This document shows, in pieces, positions 24,253 through 32,208 of a stretch of 35,590 nucleotides of DNA (its first letter is position 1; each line of letters starts with the position of its first letter). The position numbers and the translations under genes are program-made. Under the pieces are notes generated by a model that had not been told where the DNA came from, searched no databases, and saw only the letters and a list, made by a program, of their open reading frames with translations. The DNA lies in NCBI GenBank assembly GCA_015233825.1, contig JADGIS010000007.1:1-35590 (forward strand). Direction: 5' to 3'. The stretch is from Erysipelotrichaceae bacterium RD49. Its GTDB lineage: Bacteria > Bacillota_I > Bacilli_A > Erysipelotrichales > Erysipelotrichaceae.

Positions 24253-24358
24253 GACTGGTTCTTGACTCGATAGCCGTAAAACACAACCAATCATGAAACC
24301 GGGAGTATTCTTTAAAATCAATCATAGTTTTATGCAGGCGAAGCTTATCAAGCATCCT

Positions 24359-24380
24359 CTATAAAACTGCTATAAAACTG
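24359..24380. repeat. Tandem 11-bp repeat
   Basis: Two perfect adjacent copies of ctataaaactg (24359-24369, 24370-24380), just beyond the tRNA terminator. Confidence 0.7.
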
Positions 24381-24383
24381 CAT

Positions 24384-24411
24384 AAAAAAAGTGTGATCCA
24401 TTGGATCACAC
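24384..24411 (-). terminator. Terminator of the tRNA operon
   Basis: Stem gtgtgatcc (24391-24399) / ggatcacac (24403-24411), followed on the minus strand by seven T. Confidence 0.9.
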
Positions 24412-24424
24412 GATGATATTCATA

Positions 24425-24498
24425 TGGAGCAGGTGATGAGAATCGAACTCACGTAGTCAGCTTGGAAGGCTGAAGTTCTACCATTGAACTACACCTGC
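24425..24498 (-). tRNA. tRNA-Gly (anticodon TCC)
   Basis: Acceptor GCAGGTG/CACCTGC, discriminator T, encoded CCA (24425-24427), anticodon loop CTTCCAA, T arm GAGTTCGATTCTC. Reads GGA/GGG glycine codons. Last gene of a three-tRNA operon; 2 nt after tRNA-Tyr. Confidence 0.97.
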
Positions 24499-24500
24499 AG

Positions 24501-24584
24501 TGGTGGAGAGAGGCAGATTCGAACTGCCGAACCCGAAGGAACTGAGTTACAGTCAGCCGCGTTTAGCCACTTCGCTATCTCTCC
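24501..24584 (-). tRNA. tRNA-Tyr (anticodon GTA)
   Basis: Acceptor GGAGAGA pairs with TCTCTCC, discriminator A, CCA encoded. Anticodon stem-loop CTGACTGTAACTCAG; a long variable arm typical of bacterial tRNA-Tyr (class II), 84 nt in all. Confidence 0.97.
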
Positions 24585-24590
24585 AAATGA

Positions 24591-24666
24591 TGGTGGAGGC
24601 TAACGGGCTCGAACCGCTGACCCTCTGCTTGTAAGGCAGACGCTCTCCCAACTGAGCTAAGCCTCC
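24591..24666 (-). tRNA. tRNA-Val (anticodon TAC)
   Basis: Acceptor GGAGGCT/AGCCTCC, discriminator A, encoded CCA, anticodon stem-loop CTGCCTTACAAGCAG, T arm GCGGTTCGAGCCCGT. First gene of the operon, about 20 nt after the -10 box. Confidence 0.97.
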
Positions 24667-24685
24667 ATCACTTGACTGCCTGATC

Positions 24686-24714
24686 ATCATAACCGATTTC
24701 GTTTTCGAATGCAA
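24686..24714 (-). promoter_or_regulatory. Promoter of the tRNA operon
   Basis: Minus strand: -35 TTGCAT (24709-24714), 17-nt spacer, -10 TATGAT (24686-24691), about 20 nt before tRNA-Val. Confidence 0.7.
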
Positions 24715-24837
24715 CTCTTTTTTGAAGAATTTTTTCGAAGAAATCGACCAGATCTCAAGCGGAAATCCGTTCCTCTCACAAGCGGTGTGCCTTAAGCTCA
24801 TCCGTTTGAGAGGGGTTCGAACCTCACGAGCGATATA

Positions 24838-25059
24838 ATGCCTGATTTCCCTCCAAAGGTCAAGCGTTTTTCAAAAACTTTTTTCGCCTGTTTGCATGCT
24901 ATCATTGATGCGGCAAGACAAAGCACCAGAAATGATTCAGCCATCAAAGCGCATTGCGACCAGATTGACTATACCTTTCGGACATATAGCCTTTTGATTG
25001 AAAAGCGCTATGATGAAGGGCAGGATTTTGCCTTGCTGGCAAAGGATTGCTCCAATTGA
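24838..25059 (+). CDS. Doubtful small protein, 73 residues
   Basis: The frame MPDFPPKVKRFSKTFFACLH to ALLAKDCSN has ordinary amino-acid content with a helical middle (HAIIDAARQSTRN). However, its only ATG overlaps a TATAAT (24834-24839), so a transcript from that box would lack the start codon, and no ribosome binding site is present. No family recognised. It may instead be untranslated leader of the FemX-like gene. From 24715 to 25182 I see nothing else certain. Confidence 0.25.
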   Translation: MPDFPPKVKRFSKTFFACLHAIIDAARQSTRNDSAIKAHCDQIDYTFRTYSLLIEKRYDEGQDFALLAKDCSN

Positions 25060-25182
25060 TTCGAAAAGGGCATAAATCTTTCTTGATTTATAGAATTGAA
25101 TGTGGAATCCTGATTTGTCAGCCCAGAAAAATCTGGACCAGCAGATCCATCAAAACAGAAAAATGAAATGAGGAATACAGAT

Positions 25183-26523
25183 ATGGATATCGTTACTTTG
25201 ACTCCAGCGCAGTTGGAAGCGTTTTTGGAGTCTTCCAATATGGGGTATAACTTTATGCAGAGTGCCCCTTTTTATACGTATCAGCGTGCTCATGACGAAG
25301 TCGAGATTTATGGCGGCATGGAAGAGGGCAAGCTGCTCTATGCCATCCAGGTCATCTACCGTCCAGCCATGAAATTATTCAAATACGCTGTCAGCCTGCG
25401 CGAATGGACCGCCGCTTCCCCTGCTTTGCTTCAGGATGAAACCAGGCTGAAAGCATTTGTCGATGGTGTAGCCAGGACGATCAAGCAAAAAAAAGCCATT
25501 GTCTGGCTGGTTGAAAGCAACGTGGAATACCAGCAGCATGCAGCCAATGGCGACGTCGTCGAGGGGTTTAACAATGAGAGCTACCGCAACCTGCTCGAAC
25601 GTCTTGGTTTTGAAAAAGGCGATCTCTGGTGCGGCTATGACCAAGCCAGGCAATCTCGCTGGGTTTCCTGGATTGACCTGCAAAAAAACCTCCCCCAAGC
25701 CAGCCAGGGCTTTCCTATGGCTTTAGACAATGGACTGGAGGAATATACCTGGCCGGAGCTTTTAAAAGAAATGGCCGGCAATACGCGCCGCTCCTTCCAA
25801 AAAACAGATCTGCCTTATATTGTCACCGTCCGTAAAGATGGAACGGAAGACTTCGATCTGACCGACTTTGATGAACTGCTGGAATGCAGTGCTGAAAAGC
25901 ACCACTTTGGTGTCGGTTCCAAGGAACATCGAGCCGATATGCTCCGTGCGTTTCAAAACCGCGGCTATGTTTCCACTTCTTATCTGGATGTCGATGCCTA
26001 TGAGCGATACCTCAGCGAAAAGGAAGAAGAATTTACGCAAAAGGAAGCCGCTGCCCTGGAGGTGTGCGAAAAAATGCCGAACTCCAAAAAGAAGCGCAAT
26101 CAGCTGCTCGAAATTCAGGAGCAGAAAAATCACAATGAAAAAGAAATGGAGGCACTGGCCAAGCTCAAAGAGAGCGAGCCTCGCAAGCTGATTCCTCTGG
26201 CCTCAGGAATTTTTTTTGAAACTCCTTCCGAAATGGTCTACCTCTATGGCGGAAGCAATCCTGCTTTAGCCCGTTATATGGGTCCGTATGCCAACCAAAA
26301 AGAAATGATCCGCCTGGCTTTGGAACACGGCTTGCAGCGCTACAACTTCTGGGGTATCAGCGGCAATTTCAAACCCGAGGAAGAAGGGTATGGCGTCTTC
26401 TTCTTCAAGAAAAATCTTGGAGCTACCGTAGGCGAATACTGTGGTGAATTTGCGATGGTGCTCAACGGACTGGTCGGCAAGCTGTTTTTAGACCAGATCC
26501 GTCCTGGCCGCAAACTTGGATAA
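25183..26523 (+). CDS. FemX/MurM-type peptidoglycan bridge aminoacyltransferase
   Basis: FemABX enzymes add amino acids from aminoacyl-tRNA to the lysine side chain of lipid II, building the cross-bridge at the inner membrane face. Length is 446 residues, as in the family. Two GNAT-like subdomains are interrupted by an antiparallel coiled-coil arm (about 280-345: charged SEKEEEFTQKEAAALE and later KNHNEKEMEALAKLKESE), a FemA/MurM hallmark. The C-terminal signature is clear: LQRYNFWGISGNFKPEEEGY, then VFFFKKNLGATVGEYCGEF. ATG 25183 has GAGG 9 nt upstream; ATG 25168 lacks a site. A perfect 14-bp terminator follows. The amino acid added (Ala, Ser or Gly) cannot be read from sequence. Confidence 0.92.
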   Translation: MDIVTLTPAQLEAFLESSNMGYNFMQSAPFYTYQRAHDEVEIYGGMEEGKLLYAIQVIYRPAMKLFKYAVSLREWTAASPALLQDETRLKAFVDGVARTIKQKKAIVWLVESNVEYQQHAANGDVVEGFNNESYRNLLERLGFEKGDLWCGYDQARQSRWVSWIDLQKNLPQASQGFPMALDNGLEEYTWPELLKEMAGNTRRSFQKTDLPYIVTVRKDGTEDFDLTDFDELLECSAEKHHFGVGSKEHRADMLRAFQNRGYVSTSYLDVDAYERYLSEKEEEFTQKEAAALEVCEKMPNSKKKRNQLLEIQEQKNHNEKEMEALAKLKESEPRKLIPLASGIFFETPSEMVYLYGGSNPALARYMGPYANQKEMIRLALEHGLQRYNFWGISGNFKPEEEGYGVFFFKKNLGATVGEYCGEFAMVLNGLVGKLFLDQIRPGRKLG

Positions 26524-26682
26524 GCCAAGGATTCCCTGTACAGTCAGCAGCTGTCGATCCGTTAAATGCACAATTTTGTATTACTGAATTTATTCATTTA
26601 TTTCATACTCTTTAACAGTCTTTCGAAGCGGGTTTTATCCGTGGATTCGAACATTGAGCAATCAGAATTGAATCAAAAGCCG

Positions 26683-26724
26683 ACGCTGGATATGGAATTA
26701 TGTCCATATCCAGCGTCTTTTTTT
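26683..26724 (+). terminator. Terminator of the FemX-like gene
   Basis: Perfect 14-bp stem 26683-26696 / 26703-26716, loop attatg, then a run of seven T. A plus-strand frame across it (26566-26784) is therefore not a gene. The rest of the 26524-26948 gap is AT-rich and holds nothing else I can name. Confidence 0.93.
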
Positions 26725-26948
26725 CATAAAAAGCTTTCCATGATCGGCTGCGCAATTTATCGCTTCGCTCACAATGCGGTTTAGATGTATCCTAAACGAT
26801 TTATTATCGTATATGGTAAGCTTGATTTATGCATCAAACCAATAGCCGAAAGCCATTTATTTGAATGGTCGATATGTTTCGCCCTTTTTTTCGGCTTGTT
26901 TGTGGTAAGCCCGTTTTAAAAATCGTCAAAATGATTTATTCTAAAGCT

Positions 26949-28442
26949 ATGAAGAACCTTCATAGCGAAATCCGCCAGGAAATGGAACTTCTGCATTTTT
27001 CTAAGGCCCTGACCTTGCTGGATTCGATCCCGGAAGATGAAAAAAGTGCGGCAGACTGGTTTCATGCCGGTATTTGCCATAGCGCCGTCTATGCCTGGAA
27101 AAAGGCAGAACAAGAGTATAAGAAAGCGCTCGAGCTTTCGGATTCTCCTGCGTTCTCCAATAAAATCAGGCTGCGGCTGACCCATTCCCTTACCCAGACA
27201 GGCCGGCTGGATGAAGCCGCCTATTGGTACAATGAGGTTCTCGAGAACCCGATCAACGGTTCAGATGGCGACCGCCTCTTTTATGGCGCCCTGCTTGATT
27301 ATGAAAGGGGCGATCTAGACGGCGCACTGGATCTGGCCCTTCGTCTGGCTCGGGGTGAGGAAAAAGCGTCTACGGGAAGAGTCCGCTGTGAAGCCTGGCT
27401 GCTTTGCGGGGATTTGTATTCCGCAAAAGGAGACTTAAAACAGGCAGTCCGTTCCTATGGGGAATCCTTACGGCTTTTAGATTCCTGTCCGCAAAACTGG
27501 CGTATGCTTAGAAAAGCATTAATACTCAACAATCTTGCGGACGTCTATGAACAGTTTGAACACTGGGATCAAGCTGCTTCTGTCTATCAGGCAGCCTGGA
27601 AGTGCATGGAAGAAATCCGTGATGATCAGATTTTCGATCTGGATGGCTACAAGCTGGAAATTCTGATGTCCATGGCTAATTTTTTCGCACTTCAGGATGA
27701 ACTGGACAAAGCTGACAAAATTTTACGCAATGCCAAGCGGATTGCGCAAAAGATTGACTATCCGCTGCGGCTCTATTGGGAAAGCCGGATTGAATACATC
27801 GGCGGCCTTTGTGAGCTGTATTCAGAAAATCCGAAATACAATCCATTTATCAAGCTCTTTGATGCCTGGAAGCTTCAAAGCCGTTATTTATCGCTTTCCC
27901 CTGCTTCAACCAAAGAGTATTTGGCAAGAACCGCCTATTATGCGGCTTATTGTTATGATCCGGCGATCGCCAAAGCGGTCAGTCAAAGAGAGCTCTATGA
28001 GCAGGCCTTGGACGAATTTAAAAAATGCGTATTCAAAGATCCGAAGTTTTTCTTGTTTTGCATCGCATCCGTTCAAAATGAGCTGGCCAATTTAGAAGTC
28101 GAGCAGGATCCGCAAAAAGCTGCCGCCCTCTATGAGCAATCAGTTGCTGGATATCGGGCTTATTTAAAGCTTTGGCCAGAAGATTTACTGGCTCAAAGCT
28201 CGCTTTTGGCGGCGCTTCTCAATCTCTTTGGCGTTTACAGCGAACAAATGCTGCGCGAAAAAGGAATGGAGCTTTTGGATGTCTTTGAACACACCCTGAT
28301 CCCTTTGTACCAGGATGAAGAAACCAAAGCCGCCGCCAATGATGCTTTGGCAAGGCTTCTGGACGATGACCGGCTCTATGCCTTATTTGCCAAACGGCTG
28401 GAAAGTATTCATTCTCACATCAAAAGCCAGACGCCGGCTTGA
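26949..28442 (+). CDS. TPR-repeat protein of unknown role
   Basis: 497 residues from MKNLHSEIRQEMELLHFSKA. It is almost entirely alpha-helical pairs with TPR-like spacing, such as ADWFHAGICHSAVYAWKKAE (about 35-54), ALILNNLADVYEQFEHWDQA (about 196-215) and later FFLFCIASVQNELANLEVE. No catalytic domain, signal peptide or DNA-binding motif. TPR arrays bind peptides or partner proteins. The start is uncertain: a longer frame opens at 26865. ATG 26949 has no Shine-Dalgarno, and a weak -10 (TATTCT, 26937-26942) lies 6 nt upstream with TTTTAA 17 nt further. It is followed closely by the NADAR gene after a terminator, so the two may be linked in function but are separate transcripts. Confidence 0.8.
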   Translation: MKNLHSEIRQEMELLHFSKALTLLDSIPEDEKSAADWFHAGICHSAVYAWKKAEQEYKKALELSDSPAFSNKIRLRLTHSLTQTGRLDEAAYWYNEVLENPINGSDGDRLFYGALLDYERGDLDGALDLALRLARGEEKASTGRVRCEAWLLCGDLYSAKGDLKQAVRSYGESLRLLDSCPQNWRMLRKALILNNLADVYEQFEHWDQAASVYQAAWKCMEEIRDDQIFDLDGYKLEILMSMANFFALQDELDKADKILRNAKRIAQKIDYPLRLYWESRIEYIGGLCELYSENPKYNPFIKLFDAWKLQSRYLSLSPASTKEYLARTAYYAAYCYDPAIAKAVSQRELYEQALDEFKKCVFKDPKFFLFCIASVQNELANLEVEQDPQKAAALYEQSVAGYRAYLKLWPEDLLAQSSLLAALLNLFGVYSEQMLREKGMELLDVFEHTLIPLYQDEETKAAANDALARLLDDDRLYALFAKRLESIHSHIKSQTPA

Positions 28443-28455
28443 GTCTGGCTTTTTT
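28422..28455 (+). terminator. Terminator of the TPR gene
   Basis: Stem aaaagccagac (28422-28432) / gtctggctttt (28443-28453) with following T run. The TGA stop (28440-28442) is inside the loop. Confidence 0.88.
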
Positions 28456-28500
28456 GGATGCCGATTCAAGCGCAAAAGAAGATTGTTTTGTATCTCGAAC

Positions 28501-28506
28501 TATAAT
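28501..28506 (+). promoter_or_regulatory. -10 box of the NADAR gene
   Basis: Perfect TATAAT exactly 6 nt before ATG 28513; the -35 is weak. The transcript should start at the start codon. Confidence 0.55.
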
Positions 28507-28512
28507 AGAGAC

Positions 28513-29394
28513 ATGAGTACTCGTCCTGTATATCTGCCAAAGCTGACCAAGCCCTTTTATTCCGTTGAAAACTATGAATTCGATTGGACTTCGGGTCAGG
28601 CTGCAGCTCAAAAAAAGAAAAACTCCGCCACTTTGCAGGAACTGTGGCAAGAAAAGCATCCGGATGGGAAGATTTTGGAAGTTTCAACCAAGTCTGATAA
28701 CGAAACCGGCGTCAAGCTTTCTCCCTTCAACCTGACCAAGCGGCTGGCTTCCCTGCGCAAGGAATTTCCCGTTGAAAATATTTACCAGGCCTCTAAAACT
28801 TTCCGCCACGGCGGCCCTTATTACGATCTGCTTGGGGGGGCGCCCAACAAAGCCCTGGCCGATCCAAGACTTCTGGATTCAGGCGACCTGGTTGCCTTTA
28901 CGCTAGAAAAAGAACAGTATCCGGTCAATCCAAGCTTTCTGTTTTATCAGTGGCTCTATTTAAGCGCGCTGCTGGAAAATCCCGGTTTAGCCGCCAAAGT
29001 CAAACAGACCGATGCCTTTTGTGATATTGAATTCAATCCCGCCAAAGGCACCAACAACCAGGCAATGGCGTGTGCGGTGTTCAATTCCCTGGCCAAACTC
29101 AATCTGCTTGAAGAAGCCCGAACCTTTGAAGGATTCAAGAAAATCATGATGGCCCAGGATATCACGGAGATCAAAGAGCAGTCACAAAAAAAGGAAGCGC
29201 CTTTGCAGCTCAATGAACTGCGTTCGGATAAGCGCCGCCAGTCTTTTGCGGTGGGCAGTTTCGTCTCGCATCCAACCATTGGCGTTGGCGAAGTCATTCG
29301 CAAAACACCCGCCAGCTATATCATCCGCTTTAAAGTCTCGGGTCCTAAAACTCTTTCCAAGGATTTTGTCGAGTTCAACTGCAAGAAAGCTTAA
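28513..29394 (+). CDS. NADAR-family protein (DarT1-type antitoxin-like) with C-terminal small domain
   Basis: NADAR enzymes remove ADP-ribose from guanine in DNA and serve as antitoxins to DarT1. The 293-residue protein matches the DUF6977/DarT1-associated NADAR group as I know it: N-terminal RPVYLPK, then KILEVSTKSDNETGVKLSPFNL (the SK/SFNL region), FPVENIYQASKTFRHGGPYY (Glu88, Gln92, Lys95), DPRLLDSGDLVAF, FYQWLYLSALLENPGLA and FCDIEFNPAKGTNNQAMA. Residues 245-293 (FAVGSFVSHPTIGVGEVIRK, then IIRFKVSGPKTLSKDFVEF) add a small beta domain like the C-terminal tudor-like domain of UvrD/PcrA. No DarT is present on either side. There is no Shine-Dalgarno; TATAAT lies 6 nt before the ATG. The family call is firm; activity is inferred. 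Confidence 0.85.
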   Translation: MSTRPVYLPKLTKPFYSVENYEFDWTSGQAAAQKKKNSATLQELWQEKHPDGKILEVSTKSDNETGVKLSPFNLTKRLASLRKEFPVENIYQASKTFRHGGPYYDLLGGAPNKALADPRLLDSGDLVAFTLEKEQYPVNPSFLFYQWLYLSALLENPGLAAKVKQTDAFCDIEFNPAKGTNNQAMACAVFNSLAKLNLLEEARTFEGFKKIMMAQDITEIKEQSQKKEAPLQLNELRSDKRRQSFAVGSFVSHPTIGVGEVIRKTPASYIIRFKVSGPKTLSKDFVEFNCKKA

Positions 29395-29400
29395 GCATAG

Positions 29401-29450
29401 CCAAAAAACCAGCCGGATTTCCAAAATGGAAGCCTGGCTGGTTTTTTTGG
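29401..29450. terminator. Bidirectional terminator after the NADAR gene
   Basis: Arms ccaaaaaaccagcc (29401-29414) and ggctggtttttttgg (29436-29450), with an inner stem. T-rich on both strands. Confidence 0.88.
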
Positions 29451-29474
29451 CCGCAAACAGTATTGAACAAACCC

Positions 29475-29504
29475 AAAAGGCCGCCGATTGATACAATCAG
29501 CGGC
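29475..29504 (-). terminator. Probable lysS terminator
   Basis: gccgc/gcggc (29480-29484, 29500-29504) and gattg/caatc (29486-29490, 29494-29498) with one mismatch; on the minus strand followed by CTTTT. Confidence 0.65.
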
Positions 29505-29561
29505 TGAATGGATGGATTTAAAAATCAAAACAATGGAAGATTCGTGCGGCAGACTCTTGGC

Positions 29562-31148
29562 TTAAGCTTCTTTGACTTCTTCAACAACGACTTCTTCAAC
29601 AGTTTCCGGCTTGTTTTTCTTATCCTTTTTGTCTTTCTTTTCTGAGACAAGCGGCTTCATGGTCGGGAATAGGAGAACTTCACGAATCGAAGACTGATCC
29701 GTCAAAAGCATCACGAAACGGTCTACCCCAAGTCCTACACCACCAGTTGGAGGCATGCCGTATTCAAGAGCTTCGACATAGTCGATGTCCATATCATTGG
29801 CTTCATCATCGCCCAGTTCACGCAATTCAAGCTGCTTGACAAAGCGTTCTTTCTGGTCGATTGGATCGTTTAATTCTGAGAAGGCATTGGCATATTCATG
29901 ACCTTTGATAAACAGTTCATAACGGTCAGTGAAGCGCGGATCTTCGGCATTTTTCTTGGCCAGTGGTGAAATCTCGATTGGATAGTGGTAAACGAATGTC
30001 GGCTGTTCGATCGTTTCTTCCACGTATTTTTCAAAGAAAAGATCCAAAATATGGCCGACGGAGTTGTGTTTCTTTTCCAGTTCGATGTCATGTTCTTTGG
30101 CGAGTTGAACCGCTTCATCAAAATCAGTGATCTTTTCAAAATCGATGCCGGTCTTTTCAAAGACGGCCTCGCTCATTTTCACGCGCTTAAACGGCTTGGA
30201 CAGATCAATTTCGGTTCCCTGATAAGTAATGGTCTGGGTGCCTAAAACCTCTTGGGCAACCGAGCGGAACAGACCTTCAATCAAGTCCATCATGCCTTGC
30301 AGATCCGAGTACGCTACATAGGCTTCAAAGGTTGTAAATTCTGGGTTATGGGTCTGGTCCATCCCTTCGTTGCGGAATAGTCTTCCGATTTCATAGACGC
30401 CTTCCATGCCGCCGACAATCAAGCGCTTGAGGTTCAATTCAGTGGCAATGCGCAGATACATATCGATATCTAAAGTATTGTGGTGAGTGACAAAGGGCTT
30501 GGCAGCCGCGCCACCAAGAATGGTGTTTAATACAGGGGTTTCGACTTCGATCAAGCCCTGGCCATCTAAATAATGCTGGATCGCCCGGATAATGCGAGGC
30601 CTGGTCACCGCAATGCGGCGGGCATCATCGTTCATAATCAAGTCGACGTAACGGCGGCGGAAGCGTTCTTCCACATCTGTCAAGCCATGATATTTTTCCG
30701 GCAGCGGGCGGAGCGCCTTGGTTAAGTGGGTATATTCTTTAGCACGAACAGCCAGGTCACCGTGGTCGGTTTTCATCAAGACACCTTCGATGCCGACGAT
30801 ATCCCCTAAATCGCTTTTCTTATACAGTTCGTATTGGTCATCGCCAACGGTATCCTTGCGCACGTAAATCTGGATCTGGCCATCCAGATCCTGGATGTGC
30901 ATGAATCCAGCTTTTCCCATGCGGCGCTTGGTCATGATGCGCCCGGCAACTTTGACGGGAATCTGAAGTTCTTCTAATTCTTCTTTGGTTTTATCCTGGT
31001 AAACCGGCACAATGTCGCCGGTTTTATGGGTACGGTGGTATGCATGGCCAAATGGATCAACACCCATGGCCTGCAGATCCTGCATCTTCTGGCGTCTGAC
31101 TTTTTCCTGCTCTGTCAGCTTCACGCCGCCAGTATTTTTCTGACTCAT
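29562..31148 (-). CDS. lysS: Lysyl-tRNA synthetase, class II
   Basis: Charges tRNA-Lys in the cytoplasm. Length is 528 residues. The N-terminal OB fold (about 55-150, [20 protein letters not shown]) precedes the class II catalytic core: motif 1 [21 protein letters not shown], motif 2 [20 protein letters not shown], motif 3 [18 protein letters not shown] Lys/Glu-rich tail of about 28 residues ([14 protein letters not shown] and [11 protein letters not shown]) extends past the usual end. ATG 31148 has AAGGGG 8 nt upstream. Its promoter has a perfect -35; I see no T-box leader. Confidence 0.97.
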   Translation of the reverse strand: MSQKNTGGVKLTEQEKVRRQKMQDLQAMGVDPFGHAYHRTHKTGDIVPVYQDKTKEELEELQIPVKVAGRIMTKRRMGKAGFMHIQDLDGQIQIYVRKDTVGDDQYELYKKSDLGDIVGIEGVLMKTDHGDLAVRAKEYTHLTKALRPLPEKYHGLTDVEERFRRRYVDLIMNDDARRIAVTRPRIIRAIQHYLDGQGLIEVETPVLNTILGGAAAKPFVTHHNTLDIDMYLRIATELNLKRLIVGGMEGVYEIGRLFRNEGMDQTHNPEFTTFEAYVAYSDLQGMMDLIEGLFRSVAQEVLGTQTITYQGTEIDLSKPFKRVKMSEAVFEKTGIDFEKITDFDEAVQLAKEHDIELEKKHNSVGHILDLFFEKYVEETIEQPTFVYHYPIEISPLAKKNAEDPRFTDRYELFIKGHEYANAFSELNDPIDQKERFVKQLELRELGDDEANDMDIDYVEALEYGMPPTGGVGLGVDRFVMLLTDQSSIREVLLFPTMKPLVSEKKDKKDKKNKPETVEEVVVEEVKEA

Positions 31149-31244
31149 TTCGGGTCCCCTTTCTGTGTGCGTAAAACAACCAGATGCGAATCTGCTGATC
31201 TTATGCAGAATTCACAATCTGGCTGGAATTGACTTATCTGTTTT

Positions 31245-31273
31245 ACATTAAGAAGTTTTGGTTCATCTGTCAA
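31245..31273 (-). promoter_or_regulatory. lysS promoter
   Basis: Minus strand: perfect -35 TTGACA (31268-31273), 17-nt spacer, weak -10 TAATGT (31245-31250). Leader about 90 nt. Confidence 0.5.
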
Positions 31274-31322
31274 ATCTGGCCCAAATCTGTGGCAAAAACC
31301 AGAACTTTCCTTCCTTACAGAC

Positions 31323-31958
31323 TCATTTTGGCTGGATTGAAACCGATGCTTTTTGGGCCAGAGTCCAGACGGCATCAATCTCGTCCTTTGAAATCGGTCC
31401 TTGCCGAAGGATCACCGGCTCATCTTTGGTGCAGTCGATAATGGTCGAGGCCTGCAGATCGTGGCAGCTTCCATCCAAAATACCGTCTACATCCGGAAGC
31501 ATATCGATCGCTTCCTGTTTGGTCAAGGCAGCCGGTTCTCCTGAAATGTTGGCCGACGTGACCATGAGTGGTACATCCAGCTGGTCCATTACGTTTAACA
31601 ACACCGGCGCGTTGGGAATGCGGACAGCTGCGGTTTCTTTGCCATTGGTCCACGCTCGGTCCACACCTTCTTTTAACGGCATGACCAAAGTCAGGGCGCC
31701 GGGTAAAAAGGCATCCGCCAGCACCTGCGCCATGTCATTGACTTCCACGATGCTTTCAATCGCTTCCAGACGGGAAACCATCATCGGCACCGGCTTGGTT
31801 TCCGGGCGTCTTTTGATCTGTTTGAGCCGTTTTAAAGACTCTTCATTTCCGTAGATCGTTCCAACCCCGTACACTGTATCGGTTGGAAAGGCCAGAATCT
31901 GGCCCTCTTTTAAAGCTTTGGCCATTTCTGTAATCTGGTCTGCCTGATATTCTTTCAT
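31323..31958 (-). CDS. tsaC: L-threonylcarbamoyladenylate synthase (TsaC/Sua5/YwlC)
   Basis: Makes threonylcarbamoyl-AMP for the t6A modification at position 37 of ANN-decoding tRNAs. Length is 211 residues: a single YrdC-like domain, like TsaC, without the extra C-terminal Sua5 domain. Motifs: FPTDTVYGVG (about 24-33), KRRPETKPVPMMV, PGALTLVMPL, AAVRIPNAP and VTSANISGEPA. Start ATG 31958 has AAGGAGG 8 nt upstream; a longer frame to 32003 is not needed. It lies upstream of lysS and divergent from mnmE, another tRNA-modification gene. Confidence 0.93.
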   Translation of the reverse strand: MKEYQADQITEMAKALKEGQILAFPTDTVYGVGTIYGNEESLKRLKQIKRRPETKPVPMMVSRLEAIESIVEVNDMAQVLADAFLPGALTLVMPLKEGVDRAWTNGKETAAVRIPNAPVLLNVMDQLDVPLMVTSANISGEPAALTKQEAIDMLPDVDGILDGSCHDLQASTIIDCTKDEPVILRQGPISKDEIDAVWTLAQKASVSIQPK

Positions 31959-32173
31959 AGCTTGAGCCTCCTTAATAAACTTCAAATTGCATGGATTGTT
32001 CATTCAAGTCACTTCGTTTTTCCTGTTTGGTTCTTAACGCTTTCAGACTCTAACAGTCAAACTTATGCTACGCCTCTTTATACATTCTTTGGTGGATAAT
32101 ATAAATGGTAATTTATAGGTGAAGAATAGTATAAACTCTATATTTAATACAGTTTCCTATTTGAGAAAACGCC

Positions 32174-32203
32174 AACTGGAATCTTTCTCCAGTTTAGAAA
32201 GGA
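32174..32203 (+). promoter_or_regulatory. Hairpin and ribosome binding site before mnmE
   Basis: Perfect stem aactgga (32174-32180) / tccagtt (32188-32194) with loop atctttc, followed by the site agaaagga (32196-32203) 5 nt before ATG 32209. The loop cttTC is complementary to gaaag of the ribosome binding site, so it could mask it. Confidence 0.35.
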
Positions 32204-32208
32204 TCCCC

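Noticed and set aside
24805-24830. GGTTCGAACC palindrome resembling a tRNA T arm
   Set aside because: The 5-bp T stem does not pair around the TTCGAAC loop and no acceptor or anticodon arm is found nearby.
26566-26784. 72-codon plus-strand frame with a hydrophobic start
   Set aside because: A perfect terminator lies in its middle and it has no ribosome binding site.
31149-31322. T-box or other riboswitch before lysS
   Set aside because: No specifier loop, T-box sequence or terminator/antiterminator pair seen in the leader.
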